A DNA stretch of 64,000 nt from contig NZ_QKVM01000015.1 in the NCBI RefSeq assembly GCF_003231305.1, forward strand, positions 1 to 64,000, read 5' to 3'. Below the pieces are notes generated by a model. That model worked only from the letters and a program-made list of their open reading frames with translations. It did not search any database and was not told the DNA's origin. Both the position numbers and the translations under genes were made by a program. This stretch comes from Pseudomonas sichuanensis. GTDB lineage: Bacteria > Pseudomonadota > Gammaproteobacteria > Pseudomonadales > Pseudomonadaceae. This document shows positions 41,156-49,712 of this stretch, piece by piece (the first letter of the stretch is position 1; each line of letters begins with the position of its first letter).

Positions 41156-42790
41156 ATGTCAGGAATGCAAACCGCGCCCGTGGCCAACCAAGCCCAGGCC
41201 AAACAGGTCGTTGCCGACCTCGATCAACTGTTCGACCCGCAGGGCATCGAACTTCCCGGCCCCAACAGCCAGCTGATGCTGGTCATGCACGGCCACCACA
41301 CCCTCAAGTACCATCGCTTCGCCGTGCCGCAAGGCGCAGGCCAAGCGCCCAAACGCAAACCCGAGCTGTTCTTCGAAGGGGGTGAGCACACCGCTATCGG
41401 TGACAACACCCTGCTGCGTTATGAAGCTGGCCAGCCGGGCATCCCCGCCCACCAGTCGCCCCTGCCGCTGCCCAACGGCCTGAGCCTGACCTACGGCCAG
41501 GTCATCGCCCTGGGCGGCGACTTCTATGGCGTCCCCGAGCGGCCCATCGCCGATGGAGCCAGCGAGGCCGAACGCATCACACGCTTCACCCAGGCCTTCG
41601 ACTCCCTGGCCCGCCTGCCGGCGGCCAAGGACGAGGCCGGGCAGATCCTCGCCGTGATGCAGGAAGAAATCTCCGCCGCCAACCAGGCCATCCAGGACGG
41701 CCGCCAGCCCCATGAAGCCTACGATGCACTGGGCGACAGCCTGTCGGCACGCTGGAATCGCATCACCGGCGGCGGCAGTTTCGCTTCCGACCTGTTCCCG
41801 CTTGGCCGCTACCTGAAGCTGGCCGCCAGCAACTGGGACCATTTCGGCCCCTGGGCACTGCTGGCCTACCAGGCCGGCCACGCCGCAGCCTTGCAGCAAG
41901 CCGTGAAGGCGCGTGCCAGTGGCGAAGAGCGCGACCTGCAACTGGCCTACGCCATGAATGCCTTCGCCGACCACTTCCTCACCGACCTGTTCTCCGCCGG
42001 GCATTTGCGGGTGCCACGCAAGGCGCTGGCCGACAGCGTCACCCCGAGCGACGTCGGCTCGCTGATTTCGCGCTTCATGCACGATGAAGACAGCAAGTAC
42101 GGCCTGCTGGTACGCAACGCCGAAGGCGAGCAATGGCGCGCCTATGGCGACAAGCGCTACTTCGACAGCGTCGATGTAGCCAACCGTCGCCAGGTCGGCC
42201 GGGCCGTGCAGCGCTCGGCCGACGAGGTGTTCCAGGCCTTTGTCGATGGCCGCCTGCCCCTGGCCAAGGACTATGCAGCCCTGCGCCTGGCGCCGGACCT
42301 GCACGCCGCCGAGCAGGACCTGGTACCGGGCAACTTTGCCCCGCTGTATTTCCAGGACGGCAAGACCGTGTTGCGGCGCAAGGACGTCAACAACCTCAAC
42401 GACCGCGAGCGCATCGCCGACTGGTGGGGCTGGAGCACTTATCTGCTGCTCAAGGACTACAAGCCCAATACCCCCAGCGGATTCATCGCGGCACCGAGCG
42501 CGTCACCGGCCATCATCGGCTGGCAAAGTAGCGAACCGGATGGCCTCAACTGGCAGCGGGGCAACTCGGTACGTTACGCCTTCAGCGTGAGCGAGCAGTT
42601 CAACGAATCCTATATCGGGCCGTGGAGCGCCTATGCCGAACTGGGCGAGCAGTTCCACCCGACCGTACAGGTGCCGCTGGACGGCAAGCAGCGCGGGCGC
42701 AACCTGTTCCGCCAGTTCCGCGGCGGCTCGCCGGAGCTGATCGCCAGCCTGAACGGCGTGGCATCCACTTACATCGATCGCAATGCGTGA
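41156..42790 (+). CDS. Phospholipase C / S1-P1 nuclease-fold-like protein, LexA-boxed
   Basis: A 544-residue soluble protein without a signal peptide. The middle resembles zinc-dependent phospholipase C: TYGQVIALGGDFYG (about 112-125), NWDHFGPWALLAYQAGH (226-242), and NAFADHFLTDLFSAGHLRVPR (268-288). In the last, His273, Asp277 and His283 repeat the H-x3-D-x5-H spacing of three zinc ligands in Bacillus PC-PLC. FMHDEDSKYGLLV with His309 and Glu311 may supply further ligands. The function is inferred; an enzyme on phosphodiesters such as phospholipid or nucleic acid is plausible. A LexA box covers its promoter. It is followed 14 bases later by a 63-residue partner. Confidence 0.82.
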   Translation: MSGMQTAPVANQAQAKQVVADLDQLFDPQGIELPGPNSQLMLVMHGHHTLKYHRFAVPQGAGQAPKRKPELFFEGGEHTAIGDNTLLRYEAGQPGIPAHQSPLPLPNGLSLTYGQVIALGGDFYGVPERPIADGASEAERITRFTQAFDSLARLPAAKDEAGQILAVMQEEISAANQAIQDGRQPHEAYDALGDSLSARWNRITGGGSFASDLFPLGRYLKLAASNWDHFGPWALLAYQAGHAAALQQAVKARASGEERDLQLAYAMNAFADHFLTDLFSAGHLRVPRKALADSVTPSDVGSLISRFMHDEDSKYGLLVRNAEGEQWRAYGDKRYFDSVDVANRRQVGRAVQRSADEVFQAFVDGRLPLAKDYAALRLAPDLHAAEQDLVPGNFAPLYFQDGKTVLRRKDVNNLNDRERIADWWGWSTYLLLKDYKPNTPSGFIAAPSASPAIIGWQSSEPDGLNWQRGNSVRYAFSVSEQFNESYIGPWSAYAELGEQFHPTVQVPLDGKQRGRNLFRQFRGGSPELIASLNGVASTYIDRNA

Positions 42791-42804
42791 CAAGGAGGTC
42801 ACCG

Positions 42805-42996
42805 ATGAACATCAGGATCAAACTGGAGCTGGCTTCGGGTCAGTCGCTGGCAGGCATGCCGCTGGAGTTGCTGCGTGATGGCAAGGTCATTGGCCGGGCC
42901 AAGGTGCCGGCTGGAGGGCTGGTGGCGTTCGAGGCACCTGCTGGTGCAGGGCCACTGGCGGTGCGGGTTGACCGCTCGGGGGTAAGCGCCTTCTAA
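42805..42996 (+). CDS. Small conserved-looking protein downstream of the phospholipase C-like gene
   Basis: A 63-residue protein that I do not recognise. A strong ribosome site (AAGGAGG, about 42792-42798) precedes the ATG, only 14 bases after the upstream stop, so it is probably co-transcribed from the LexA-boxed promoter. The sequence looks like alternating beta strands (IRIKLELASGQSLAGMPLELLRDGKVIGRAKVP..., then PLAVRVDR), similar to a small beta-sandwich. No signal peptide or membrane segment is seen. A REP pair follows. Confidence 0.75.
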   Translation: MNIRIKLELASGQSLAGMPLELLRDGKVIGRAKVPAGGLVAFEAPAGAGPLAVRVDRSGVSAF

Positions 42997-43001
42997 AAAC
43001 A

Positions 43002-43065
43002 ATCGCGGGGCAAGCCCGCTCCCACGAGAGAGTGTGTGTGCGTGGGAGCGGGCTTGCCCCGCGAT
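43002..43065. repeat. REP pair (inverted)
   Basis: Two inverted copies of the main REP element enclose a 16-base spacer with a short GT run. The pair lies between the convergent small ORF and roxR, only six bases after the stop of the former. Confidence 0.93.
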
Positions 43066-43069
43066 GCCT

Positions 43070-43633
43070 TTAGCGCCGTACCGGGCGCTTCTGCAATTTG
43101 CGCTGCAAGGTGCGCCGGTGCATGCCCAGCGCCCGCGCGGTGGCGGAGATATTGCCTTCATGCTCGCCGAGCACGCGCTGGATATGCTCCCACTGCAAGC
43201 GATCCACCGACATCGGGTTTTCCGGCACCAGGGCATCCAGGTCGGTGTGCTCCGACAGCAGTGCAGCCAGCACATCATCGGCATCTGCAGGTTTGCACAG
43301 GTAGTTGCAGGCACCGCGCTTCACCGCTTCGACCGCAGTGGCGATGCTCGAATAACCGGTCAGGATCACCACGCGCATCTCCGGGTCCAGCTCCAGCAGC
43401 TTGGGCAGCAGCACCAGGCCCGAATCGCCTTCCATCTTCAGGTCCAGCGTGGCGTAGTCCGGCAGGTCCTGCTCGGCCAGCTTCAGGCCCTCCTCGGCAG
43501 AGCTTGCGGTACTCACGCGGAAACCGCGGCGGCTCATGGCCCGCGCCATGACCCGGGTGAAGGTGGCATCGTCATCCACCAGCAGCAGGTGCGGCAGTTC
43601 TTCGCCTTCGACCTGGTTTTCTTCGCTCATCAT
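43070..43633 (-). CDS. roxR: Response regulator RoxR (RegA/PrrA family)
   Basis: A redox-responsive DNA-binding regulator; in pseudomonads RoxSR controls terminal oxidases such as the cyanide-insensitive oxidase and other respiratory genes. The 187 residues have a receiver domain (LLLVDDDATF, phosphoacceptor Asp in YATLDLKMEGDSG, ILTGYSSIATAVEA, KPAD) and a Fis-type HTH at the C-terminus (NISATARALGMHRRTLQRKLQKR), a typical RegA layout with a short linker. It overlaps roxS by four bases. Confidence 0.94.
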   Translation of the reverse strand: MMSEENQVEGEELPHLLLVDDDATFTRVMARAMSRRGFRVSTASSAEEGLKLAEQDLPDYATLDLKMEGDSGLVLLPKLLELDPEMRVVILTGYSSIATAVEAVKRGACNYLCKPADADDVLAALLSEHTDLDALVPENPMSVDRLQWEHIQRVLGEHEGNISATARALGMHRRTLQRKLQKRPVRR

Positions 43634-44886
43634 TCATCTCCTCGCTTGCCATGGGGCAGGCGCAATTCGGTCAGGGTGCCACCCTGCTCATGACTATAGA
43701 GTTTCACCGAACCGCCCGCACGCGTCACGCTGGCCTTGCTCAAGAACAGGCCCAGGCCGAAGCCTTTGCCCTTGGTGGTAATAAAGGGTTTGCCGATCGC
43801 TTCGGCAATGGCCGGCGGCATGCCGGGGCCATGGTCGCGGATGCTGATGACGATGTCCTGGGCGTCCCAGTCAAGGCGCACCTCCAGGTCGTCCGGGCAG
43901 GCATCGGCGGCATTGTTCAACAGGTTCAGCAGGGCCTGGGTCAGGTCGGGCGGCGGCGCCAGCCGCGGTACCTGGCCGTCACGCAGGCGCTGGAAACGGT
44001 AGCTGGCTTCCGGGCGCATCAGGTGCCAGCGGTTGAGCGCTTCGTCGAGCCAGGCCGTGACGTCCTGCTCGACGATGGCCAGGCGGCGGTTGGCTTCGGC
44101 AGCGCGCACCAGTTGCTGCAGGGTTTCCTTGCACAGCTTGACCTGGTCCTGAAGGATCTGCAGGTCTTCCTGCAGCAGCGGATCGGTGTGGTCCTGGCGC
44201 ATTTCATTGAGCAGCACGCTCATGGTCGCCAACGGCGTGCCCAGCTCATGGGCGGCGCCGGCGGCCTGGGTGGCCACCGCCAGCAATTGTTCGTCGCGCA
44301 GGCTCTCTTCACGGCGCTCGGCACGCAGGTGCTCCTGGCGGCGCAACTCTTCGGCCATGCGTGCGGCAAAGAAAGTAATCACCGCCGCGGCCAGGGCGAT
44401 ACTCAGCCACATGCCGTAGACCTGCATGGTGTCGCGCGACTGCGGCAAGGTTTCCAGCGGGTAGAACTGCACCAACAGCAGGCTGTACGCCACCAGAGCG
44501 ATGCCCGACAGCACCAGCGAGTAGATCCACGGCAGCGTCACGGCGGCGATCGCCAGCGGCACCAGGTAATAAGAGACGAAGGGGTTGGTCGATCCACCGG
44601 AGTAATACAGCAGCGCGCTGTGGATCAGCAGGTCGCAGGCCAGCTGCAGCGCGTACTCGAGTTCGGTGACCGGCAGTGACAGGCGCAAGCGCACGGCGGT
44701 GAACGCGCACAGCAGCGACGACAGGGCCAGGGTGACCACCAGCGAGAACCATGGCAGCGGCAGCAACTCGGTCCAGTAGGCCACGCCCACGGAGCCGGCC
44801 TGGGCAGCCAGCACAAGGATGCGGATGAAGGTCAGGCGCCAGAGGTTCTGGCGTGTAGCGGACAGCGGATGTGCGGCGGCGAGCAT
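43630..44886 (-). CDS. roxS: Redox sensor histidine kinase RoxS (RegB/PrrB family)
   Basis: An inner-membrane kinase of 418 residues with about six transmembrane helices in the first 190 residues. It contains the RegB/PrrB hallmark GGSTNPFVSYYLVPLAI, a ubiquinone-linked motif, and then a cytoplasmic part with the H-box AAGAAHELGTPLATMSVLLNEM, N-box LLNLLNNAADACPD and G-boxes RDHGPGMP and GKGFGLGLFLS. No redox cysteine of the RegB type is obvious near the H-box. I chose the ATG at 44886, which has GGGAG upstream. It is divergent from the SIMPL gene. Confidence 0.94.
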   Translation of the reverse strand: MLAAAHPLSATRQNLWRLTFIRILVLAAQAGSVGVAYWTELLPLPWFSLVVTLALSSLLCAFTAVRLRLSLPVTELEYALQLACDLLIHSALLYYSGGSTNPFVSYYLVPLAIAAVTLPWIYSLVLSGIALVAYSLLLVQFYPLETLPQSRDTMQVYGMWLSIALAAAVITFFAARMAEELRRQEHLRAERREESLRDEQLLAVATQAAGAAHELGTPLATMSVLLNEMRQDHTDPLLQEDLQILQDQVKLCKETLQQLVRAAEANRRLAIVEQDVTAWLDEALNRWHLMRPEASYRFQRLRDGQVPRLAPPPDLTQALLNLLNNAADACPDDLEVRLDWDAQDIVISIRDHGPGMPPAIAEAIGKPFITTKGKGFGLGLFLSKASVTRAGGSVKLYSHEQGGTLTELRLPHGKRGDE

Positions 44887-45085
44887 GAGCTCTCCCGATG
44901 AGGCTCCAGAAAAATCGGCTGGAGTATACCGAAGCCAGGCGCCTCGCTGCAGCGATGCGGCAAAGCGCCACACTTTGTCACAGATTCATGATGGCATTTT
45001 TGAACCCACTACACTGTCCCCGGTCTGATCGGCCATGCGTGGCACGAACGTTCCAACCACGCTTTTCATTGCCAAGGAGCTACAC

Positions 45086-45802
45086 ATGCACATTTCCCGT
45101 CGCGGCAAAGCCCTCGCCCTGTCCTGCGGCCTGCTCGCCACCCTGCCCGCCGTGGCCGCCGACGAGCCCCGCTACAACCAGGTGTCGCTGCGCGCCGAAG
45201 TCAGCAAGGAAGTCGCCCGCGACCTGATGGTCGTGACGCTGTACAGCGAAGCGCAGAACAGCGACCCAGGCAAGCTCGCCAAGCAGATCACCGAAACCAT
45301 GAACAAGGCCGTACAGCAGGCCCGTGACGTGAAGGACGTGAAGATCAGCCAGGGCAGCCGCAACAGCTACCCGATCTACGACACCAAGGGCCAGAAGATC
45401 ACCGGCTGGCGTGAGCGCGCCGAGCTGCGCCTGGAAAGTGCCGATTTCCCGGCCCTGTCCAAGCTCACCGGCGAACTGCTGCAGGACCTGAAGATGGGCG
45501 GCATGGACTTCTCCATCGCCCCGGCCACCCGCAAGACCAGCGAAGACGAGCTGCTCAAGGATGCCGTGGCCGCGTTCAAGGCCCGCGCCCAATTGGCCAC
45601 CGAAGCGCTCGGCGGCAAGGGCTACAAGGTGGTCAGCCTGAACCTCAACAGCAGCGGCTACCCGCGCCCGTACCTGCGTAGCGCACCGATGGCGATGATG
45701 GCCAAGGCTGCCGACGAAGCGGCGCCAGCGCCTGATATCGAGGCCGGCACCAGCGAAGTCAGCATGAGCGCCGATGGCCTGATCGAAGTCCAGGTGCCCT
45801 GA
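45086..45802 (+). CDS. SIMPL-domain (DUF541) periplasmic protein
   Basis: A 238-residue exported protein of the SIMPL/DUF541 family (BP26/YggE-like). The signal peptide ends in an Ala-rich site (VAADEPRYNQ). The body has SLRAEVSKEVARDLMVVTLYSEAQ, the GWRERAELRLESADF segment and the RAQLATEALGGKGYKVVSLNLNSSG repeat typical of the family. Family members have been linked to oxidative and envelope stress but the mechanism is unknown. I chose the ATG at 45086, which has AAGGAG eight bases upstream. Confidence 0.9.
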   Translation: MHISRRGKALALSCGLLATLPAVAADEPRYNQVSLRAEVSKEVARDLMVVTLYSEAQNSDPGKLAKQITETMNKAVQQARDVKDVKISQGSRNSYPIYDTKGQKITGWRERAELRLESADFPALSKLTGELLQDLKMGGMDFSIAPATRKTSEDELLKDAVAAFKARAQLATEALGGKGYKVVSLNLNSSGYPRPYLRSAPMAMMAKAADEAAPAPDIEAGTSEVSMSADGLIEVQVP

Positions 45803-45817
45803 TCCCTCCAAGTGGAT

Positions 45818-45845
45818 GTCCGTGGCGGTGAAATCCGCTACGGAC
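45818..45845 (+). terminator. Hairpin after the SIMPL gene
   Basis: GTCCGTGGCGG (45818-45828) and CCGCTACGGAC (45835-45845) form an 11-bp stem with one mismatch, 15 bases after the stop. No U-tract follows, so it is a weak or rho-assisted 3' end. Confidence 0.4.
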
Positions 45846-46099
45846 AGCACTTTCCGACTATTCCTACGCACCAATCAGGTGCGCCCGTCTGTCACCGTAG
45901 ATGCGAAACATCTTGAAAATCCTGACATTTCAAGCCGCGCAAACGATCAACAGTCGGCAAAGTTATATTTTTGCGACATCCATGTACGACCGTCCCACGT
46001 TTTGCCGCCAACCACTCTGCTGAGTGTTGCATTGGGAATAGCCCCTGCATAAGTATCCGCAGGTCGGCTCACGAGGCCGCCTCACTCTAAAAAAATGAC

Positions 46100-46107
46100 A
46101 ACAATGA
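46100..46107 (+). promoter_or_regulatory. Candidate Hfq/Crc CA motif at the first dipeptide-binding gene
   Basis: AACAATGA matches AAYAAYAA at seven of eight positions and overlaps the ribosome site (TGAGG) seven bases before the ATG, where Hfq/Crc binding would block translation. Confidence 0.35.
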
Positions 46108-46114
46108 GGCCACC

Positions 46115-47740
46115 ATGCTCAAACACGCAGTCATTCCGTTCCTGGTCGGCGCAGGCTTGCTAGCCGGCGCTCCCTCCGCCCTCGCCGCGACCAACCTGGT
46201 GTTCTGCTCCGAAGGCAGCCCGGCCGGCTTCGACCCAGGCCAGTACACCACCGGAACCGACTTCGACGCCTCGGCGGAGACCATCTTCAACCGGCTCACG
46301 CAATTCGAACGTGGCGGTACCGCGGTCATTCCGGGCCTGGCCACCAAGTGGGAAGTGTCCGACGACGGCAAGGCCTACGTCTTCCACCTGCGTGAAGGCG
46401 TCAAGTTCCACACCACCGACTACTTCAAGCCGACCCGCGAATTCAACGCCGACGACGTGCTGTTCACCTTCAACCGCATGCTCGACAAGGACCAGCCGTT
46501 CCGCAAGGCGTACCCCACCGAATTCCCGTACTTCACCGACATGGGCATGGATAAGAACATCGCCAAGGTCGAGAAGGTCGATGACCACACCGTGAAGTTC
46601 ACCCTCAACGAGGTCGACGCCGCGTTCATCCAGAACCTGGCCATGAGCTTCGCGTCGATCCAGTCGGCCGAATACGCCGACCAGTTGCTCAAGCAAGGCA
46701 AGCCTGCCGACATCAACCAGAAGCCGATCGGCACCGGCCCGTTCGTGTTCAGCAAGTACCAGAAGGACGCGCAGATCCGCTACAAGGGCAACAAGGACTA
46801 CTGGAAGCCCGAGGACGTGAAGATCGACAACCTGATCTTCGCCATCAGCACCGACGCCTCGGTACGCATGCAGAAGCTCAAGAAGAACGAGTGCCAGGTC
46901 ACCCTGTTCCCCCGCCCCGCCGACATCCAGCCGCTGAAGCAGGACCCGAAGCTGAAGATGCCCGACCAGGCCGGCTTCAACCTCGGCTACATCGCCTACA
47001 ACGTGATGGACAAGGTCAAGGGCAGCAACGAGCCTAACCCGCTGTCGCAACTCAAGGTGCGTGAAGCCCTGGACATGGCGGTGAACAAGCAGCAGATCAT
47101 CGAGTCGGTGTACCAGGGCGCAGGCCAGCTGGCGGTCAACGCCATGCCGCCAACGCAGTGGTCCTACGACACCACCATCAAGGATGCCAAGTACGACCCC
47201 GAAAAGGCCAAGCAGCTGCTCAAGGAGGCCGGCATCAAGGAAGGCACCGAGATCACCCTGTGGGCCATGCCGGTGCAACGCCCGTACAACCCCAATGCCA
47301 AGCTGATGGCCGAAATGCTGCAATCCGACTGGGCCAAGATCGGCATCAAGGCCAAGATCGTCAGCTACGAATGGGGTGAGTACATCAAGCGTTCCAAGGG
47401 CGGCGAGCAGGGTGCCATGCTGATTGGCTGGAGCGGCGACAACGGTGACCCCGACAACTGGCTGGGCACCCTCTATGGCTGCGACGCCATGGACGGCAAC
47501 AACTTCTCCAAGTGGTGCTACAAGCCGTACGACGACCTGATCAAGCAAGCCAAGGCCACCTCCGACCAGGCCAAACGCACCGAGCTGTACAAGCAGGCGC
47601 AACACATCCTCAAGGAACAGGTGCCGATCACCCCGATCGCCCACTCCACCGTGTATCAGCCCATGAGCACGTCCGTGAAGGACTTCAAGATCAGCCCCTT
47701 CGGCCTGAACTCCTTCTACGGGGTAAGCGTGGACAAGTAA
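46115..47740 (+). CDS. dppA1: Dipeptide ABC transporter substrate-binding protein (DppA-like, first copy)
   Basis: A periplasmic SBP_bac_5 peptide-binding protein of 541 residues. It has a Sec signal peptide (VIPFLVGAGLLAGAPSALA), then the family start NLVFCSEGSPAGFDPGQYTTGTDFDASAETIFNRL and the C-terminal GWSGDNGDPDNWLGTLYGCDAMDGNNFSKWCYKP. The last region is conserved in E. coli DppA. This is the first of three such proteins in the locus and is very similar to the second. Multiple DppA-like proteins sharing one DppBCDF are known in P. aeruginosa. The symbol is by analogy to that arrangement. Confidence 0.92.
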   Translation: MLKHAVIPFLVGAGLLAGAPSALAATNLVFCSEGSPAGFDPGQYTTGTDFDASAETIFNRLTQFERGGTAVIPGLATKWEVSDDGKAYVFHLREGVKFHTTDYFKPTREFNADDVLFTFNRMLDKDQPFRKAYPTEFPYFTDMGMDKNIAKVEKVDDHTVKFTLNEVDAAFIQNLAMSFASIQSAEYADQLLKQGKPADINQKPIGTGPFVFSKYQKDAQIRYKGNKDYWKPEDVKIDNLIFAISTDASVRMQKLKKNECQVTLFPRPADIQPLKQDPKLKMPDQAGFNLGYIAYNVMDKVKGSNEPNPLSQLKVREALDMAVNKQQIIESVYQGAGQLAVNAMPPTQWSYDTTIKDAKYDPEKAKQLLKEAGIKEGTEITLWAMPVQRPYNPNAKLMAEMLQSDWAKIGIKAKIVSYEWGEYIKRSKGGEQGAMLIGWSGDNGDPDNWLGTLYGCDAMDGNNFSKWCYKPYDDLIKQAKATSDQAKRTELYKQAQHILKEQVPITPIAHSTVYQPMSTSVKDFKISPFGLNSFYGVSVDK

Positions 47741-47750
47741 CGGCCATGCT

Positions 47751-47780
47751 CGCCCCGCCCGCAGGGTTTGCGGCGGGGCG
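47751..47780 (+). terminator. Strong GC hairpin after the first dipeptide-binding gene
   Basis: CGCCCCGCC (47751-47759) and GGCGGGGCG (47772-47780) form a perfect 9-bp stem around a 12-base loop, 10 bases after the stop. There is no U-tract, so it may act as an mRNA-stabilising or partial stop that makes the first binding protein more abundant than downstream genes. Confidence 0.45.
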
Positions 47781-47956
47781 ACTACATGACCGGGCGGCGC
47801 GTAGGACTTTTCCACCGCAGCCGCCGGAATGCTCCCGCTCCCATATCAGCCTCTGAAGCATGGCTCCCACGCCTTGACGACTCTATCGTCAGGGCCGGGA
47901 TGTCATCGCCGCGCTTTGCCTGTCGCGGCCAGAAAAACCAGGACAAAGGATTTGCC

Positions 47957-49549
47957 ATGCGCCCTACCACGCTGTGCTCCACCCTCTTTGCACTCGGCCT
48001 GCTGAGCCAAGCGCCGCTGACACTGGCCAACAACCTGGTGTTCTGCTCCGAAGGCAGCCCGGCAGGCTTCGACACCGCCCAGTACACCTCGGCCACCGAC
48101 AACGATGCCGCCGAGCCGATCTACAACCGCCTGGTCGAGTTCGAGCGCGGCGGCACCGCCGTGCATCCGGCCCTGGCCACCGACTGGCAGGTCTCCGACG
48201 ACGGCCTGCGCTACACCTTCCACCTGCGGCCCGGGGTGAAGTTCCACGCTAACAAGGGCTTCAAGCCCACCCGCGATTTCAACGCCGACGACGTGCTGTT
48301 CACCTTCAACCGCATGCTCGACAAGCAGCACCCGTTCCGCCAGGCCTACCCCACCGAATTTCCGTACTTCATCAGCATGGGGCTGGACAAGAACATCGCC
48401 AAGGTCGAAAAGACTGCCCCGCTGACCGTGACGTTCACCCTCAACAAGGTCGATGCCGCGTTCATCCAGAACCTCGCCATGGCGTTCGCCGCGATCCTCT
48501 CCGCCGAGTACGCCGAGCACCTGCTGGCCGAGGGCAGGCCGAGCGACATCAACCAGAAACCGATCGGCACCGGCCCGTTCGTGTTCCAGCGTTACCAGAA
48601 AGACGCGCAGATTCGCTACAAGGGCAACAAGGACTATTGGGCACCCGACCAGGTGAAGCTCGACAACCTGGTGTTCTCCATCAACATCGACCCGTCGGTA
48701 CGCATCCAGAAGCTGCGCCGCAACGAATGCCAGGTCACCCTGCACCCGCGCCCGGCCGACCTGCCCGCACTCAGGCAGGACGGCAAGCTGCAGGTGCAGC
48801 AGCAGCCCGGCTTCAACCTCGGCTACATCGCCTACAACACCCAGCACCCGCCCTTCGACCGCCTCGAAGTACGCCAGGCCATGGACATGGCGGTGAACAA
48901 GCAGGCGATCATCCAGGCCGTCTACCAGGAAGCCGGGCAACCTGCGGTCAACGCCATGCCGCCGACTCAGTGGTCCTACGACGACTCGCTCAAGGACGCG
49001 CCTTTCGACCCGCAAAAGGCCAAGGCCCTGCTCAAGCAGGCCGGGGTCAAGGAAGGCACCGAGGTCACCCTCTGGGCCATGCCCGTGCAGCGCCCCTACA
49101 ACCCCAACGCCAAGCTCATGGCCGAAATGCTCCAGGCCGACTGGAGCAAGCTCGGTTTCAAAGTGCGCATCGTCAGCTACGAGTGGGGTGAATACCTCAA
49201 GCGCATGAAGAGCGGTGAACACGATATCGCCCTGATCGGCTGGACCGGCGACAACGGCGACCCCGACAACTGGCTGGGCACGCTCTACAGCTGCGACGCC
49301 ATCGGCAGCAACAACTACTCGCTGTGGTGCGACCCGCAGTACGACGCGCTGGTCAAGCAAGCCAAACAGGTCACCGACCGCGAACAACGCAGCGCCCTCT
49401 ACCAGCAGGCCCAGCAACTCCTCAAGCAACAGGTACCGATCACGCCCGTGGCCCACTCCACGGTCAACCAACCGCTGAGCAGCAACGTCAACGATTTCAA
49501 GGTCAGCCCCTTCGGACGCAACGTTTTCTCCGGCGTCAGTATCGATTGA
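47957..49549 (+). CDS. dppA2: Dipeptide ABC transporter substrate-binding protein (second copy)
   Basis: A 530-residue periplasmic peptide-binding protein, clearly a tandem paralogue of the one just upstream (shared NLVFCSEGSPAGFD, NAMPPTQWSYD, LWAMPVQRPYNPNAKLMAEMLQ and GDNGDPDNWLGTLYSCDA). The signal peptide ends near TLANNLVFC. I chose the ATG at 47957, which follows AAAGGA; an earlier in-frame start would add a non-conserved stretch. One or more residues are missing compared with the first copy near the N-terminal DFDASAETIF segment (here DNDAAEPIY), which may affect the ligand pocket. Its peptide preference is unknown. Confidence 0.9.
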   Translation: MRPTTLCSTLFALGLLSQAPLTLANNLVFCSEGSPAGFDTAQYTSATDNDAAEPIYNRLVEFERGGTAVHPALATDWQVSDDGLRYTFHLRPGVKFHANKGFKPTRDFNADDVLFTFNRMLDKQHPFRQAYPTEFPYFISMGLDKNIAKVEKTAPLTVTFTLNKVDAAFIQNLAMAFAAILSAEYAEHLLAEGRPSDINQKPIGTGPFVFQRYQKDAQIRYKGNKDYWAPDQVKLDNLVFSINIDPSVRIQKLRRNECQVTLHPRPADLPALRQDGKLQVQQQPGFNLGYIAYNTQHPPFDRLEVRQAMDMAVNKQAIIQAVYQEAGQPAVNAMPPTQWSYDDSLKDAPFDPQKAKALLKQAGVKEGTEVTLWAMPVQRPYNPNAKLMAEMLQADWSKLGFKVRIVSYEWGEYLKRMKSGEHDIALIGWTGDNGDPDNWLGTLYSCDAIGSNNYSLWCDPQYDALVKQAKQVTDREQRSALYQQAQQLLKQQVPITPVAHSTVNQPLSSNVNDFKVSPFGRNVFSGVSID

Positions 49550-49712
49550 CCCCTGCATTGCCTGGCCGGGAGTGCGACCCACTCCCGCGGCCGCGTGCAG
49601 CCTGGATTTGCCTGGCGACCCCAGGCGAATACCTGCAGTACCGCGTCACCGTTGCAGGCCCGGCCCACGAGGCACGGGTGATAACTAAAAGAATAGAAAG
49701 GGAGCTTTGCAC

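Larger units (their letters stand above)
45803..46114. other. Gene-free leader before the dipeptide operon
   Basis: 312 bases without a supported gene. It contains a hairpin at 45818-45845, a short AT-rich stretch near 45960-45975 (AAAGTTATATTTTTGCGACA) that may hold a promoter, and an A7 run at 46089-46095 before the ribosome site. The long leader of the first dipeptide-binding gene could be a target for post-transcriptional control. Confidence 0.55.
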
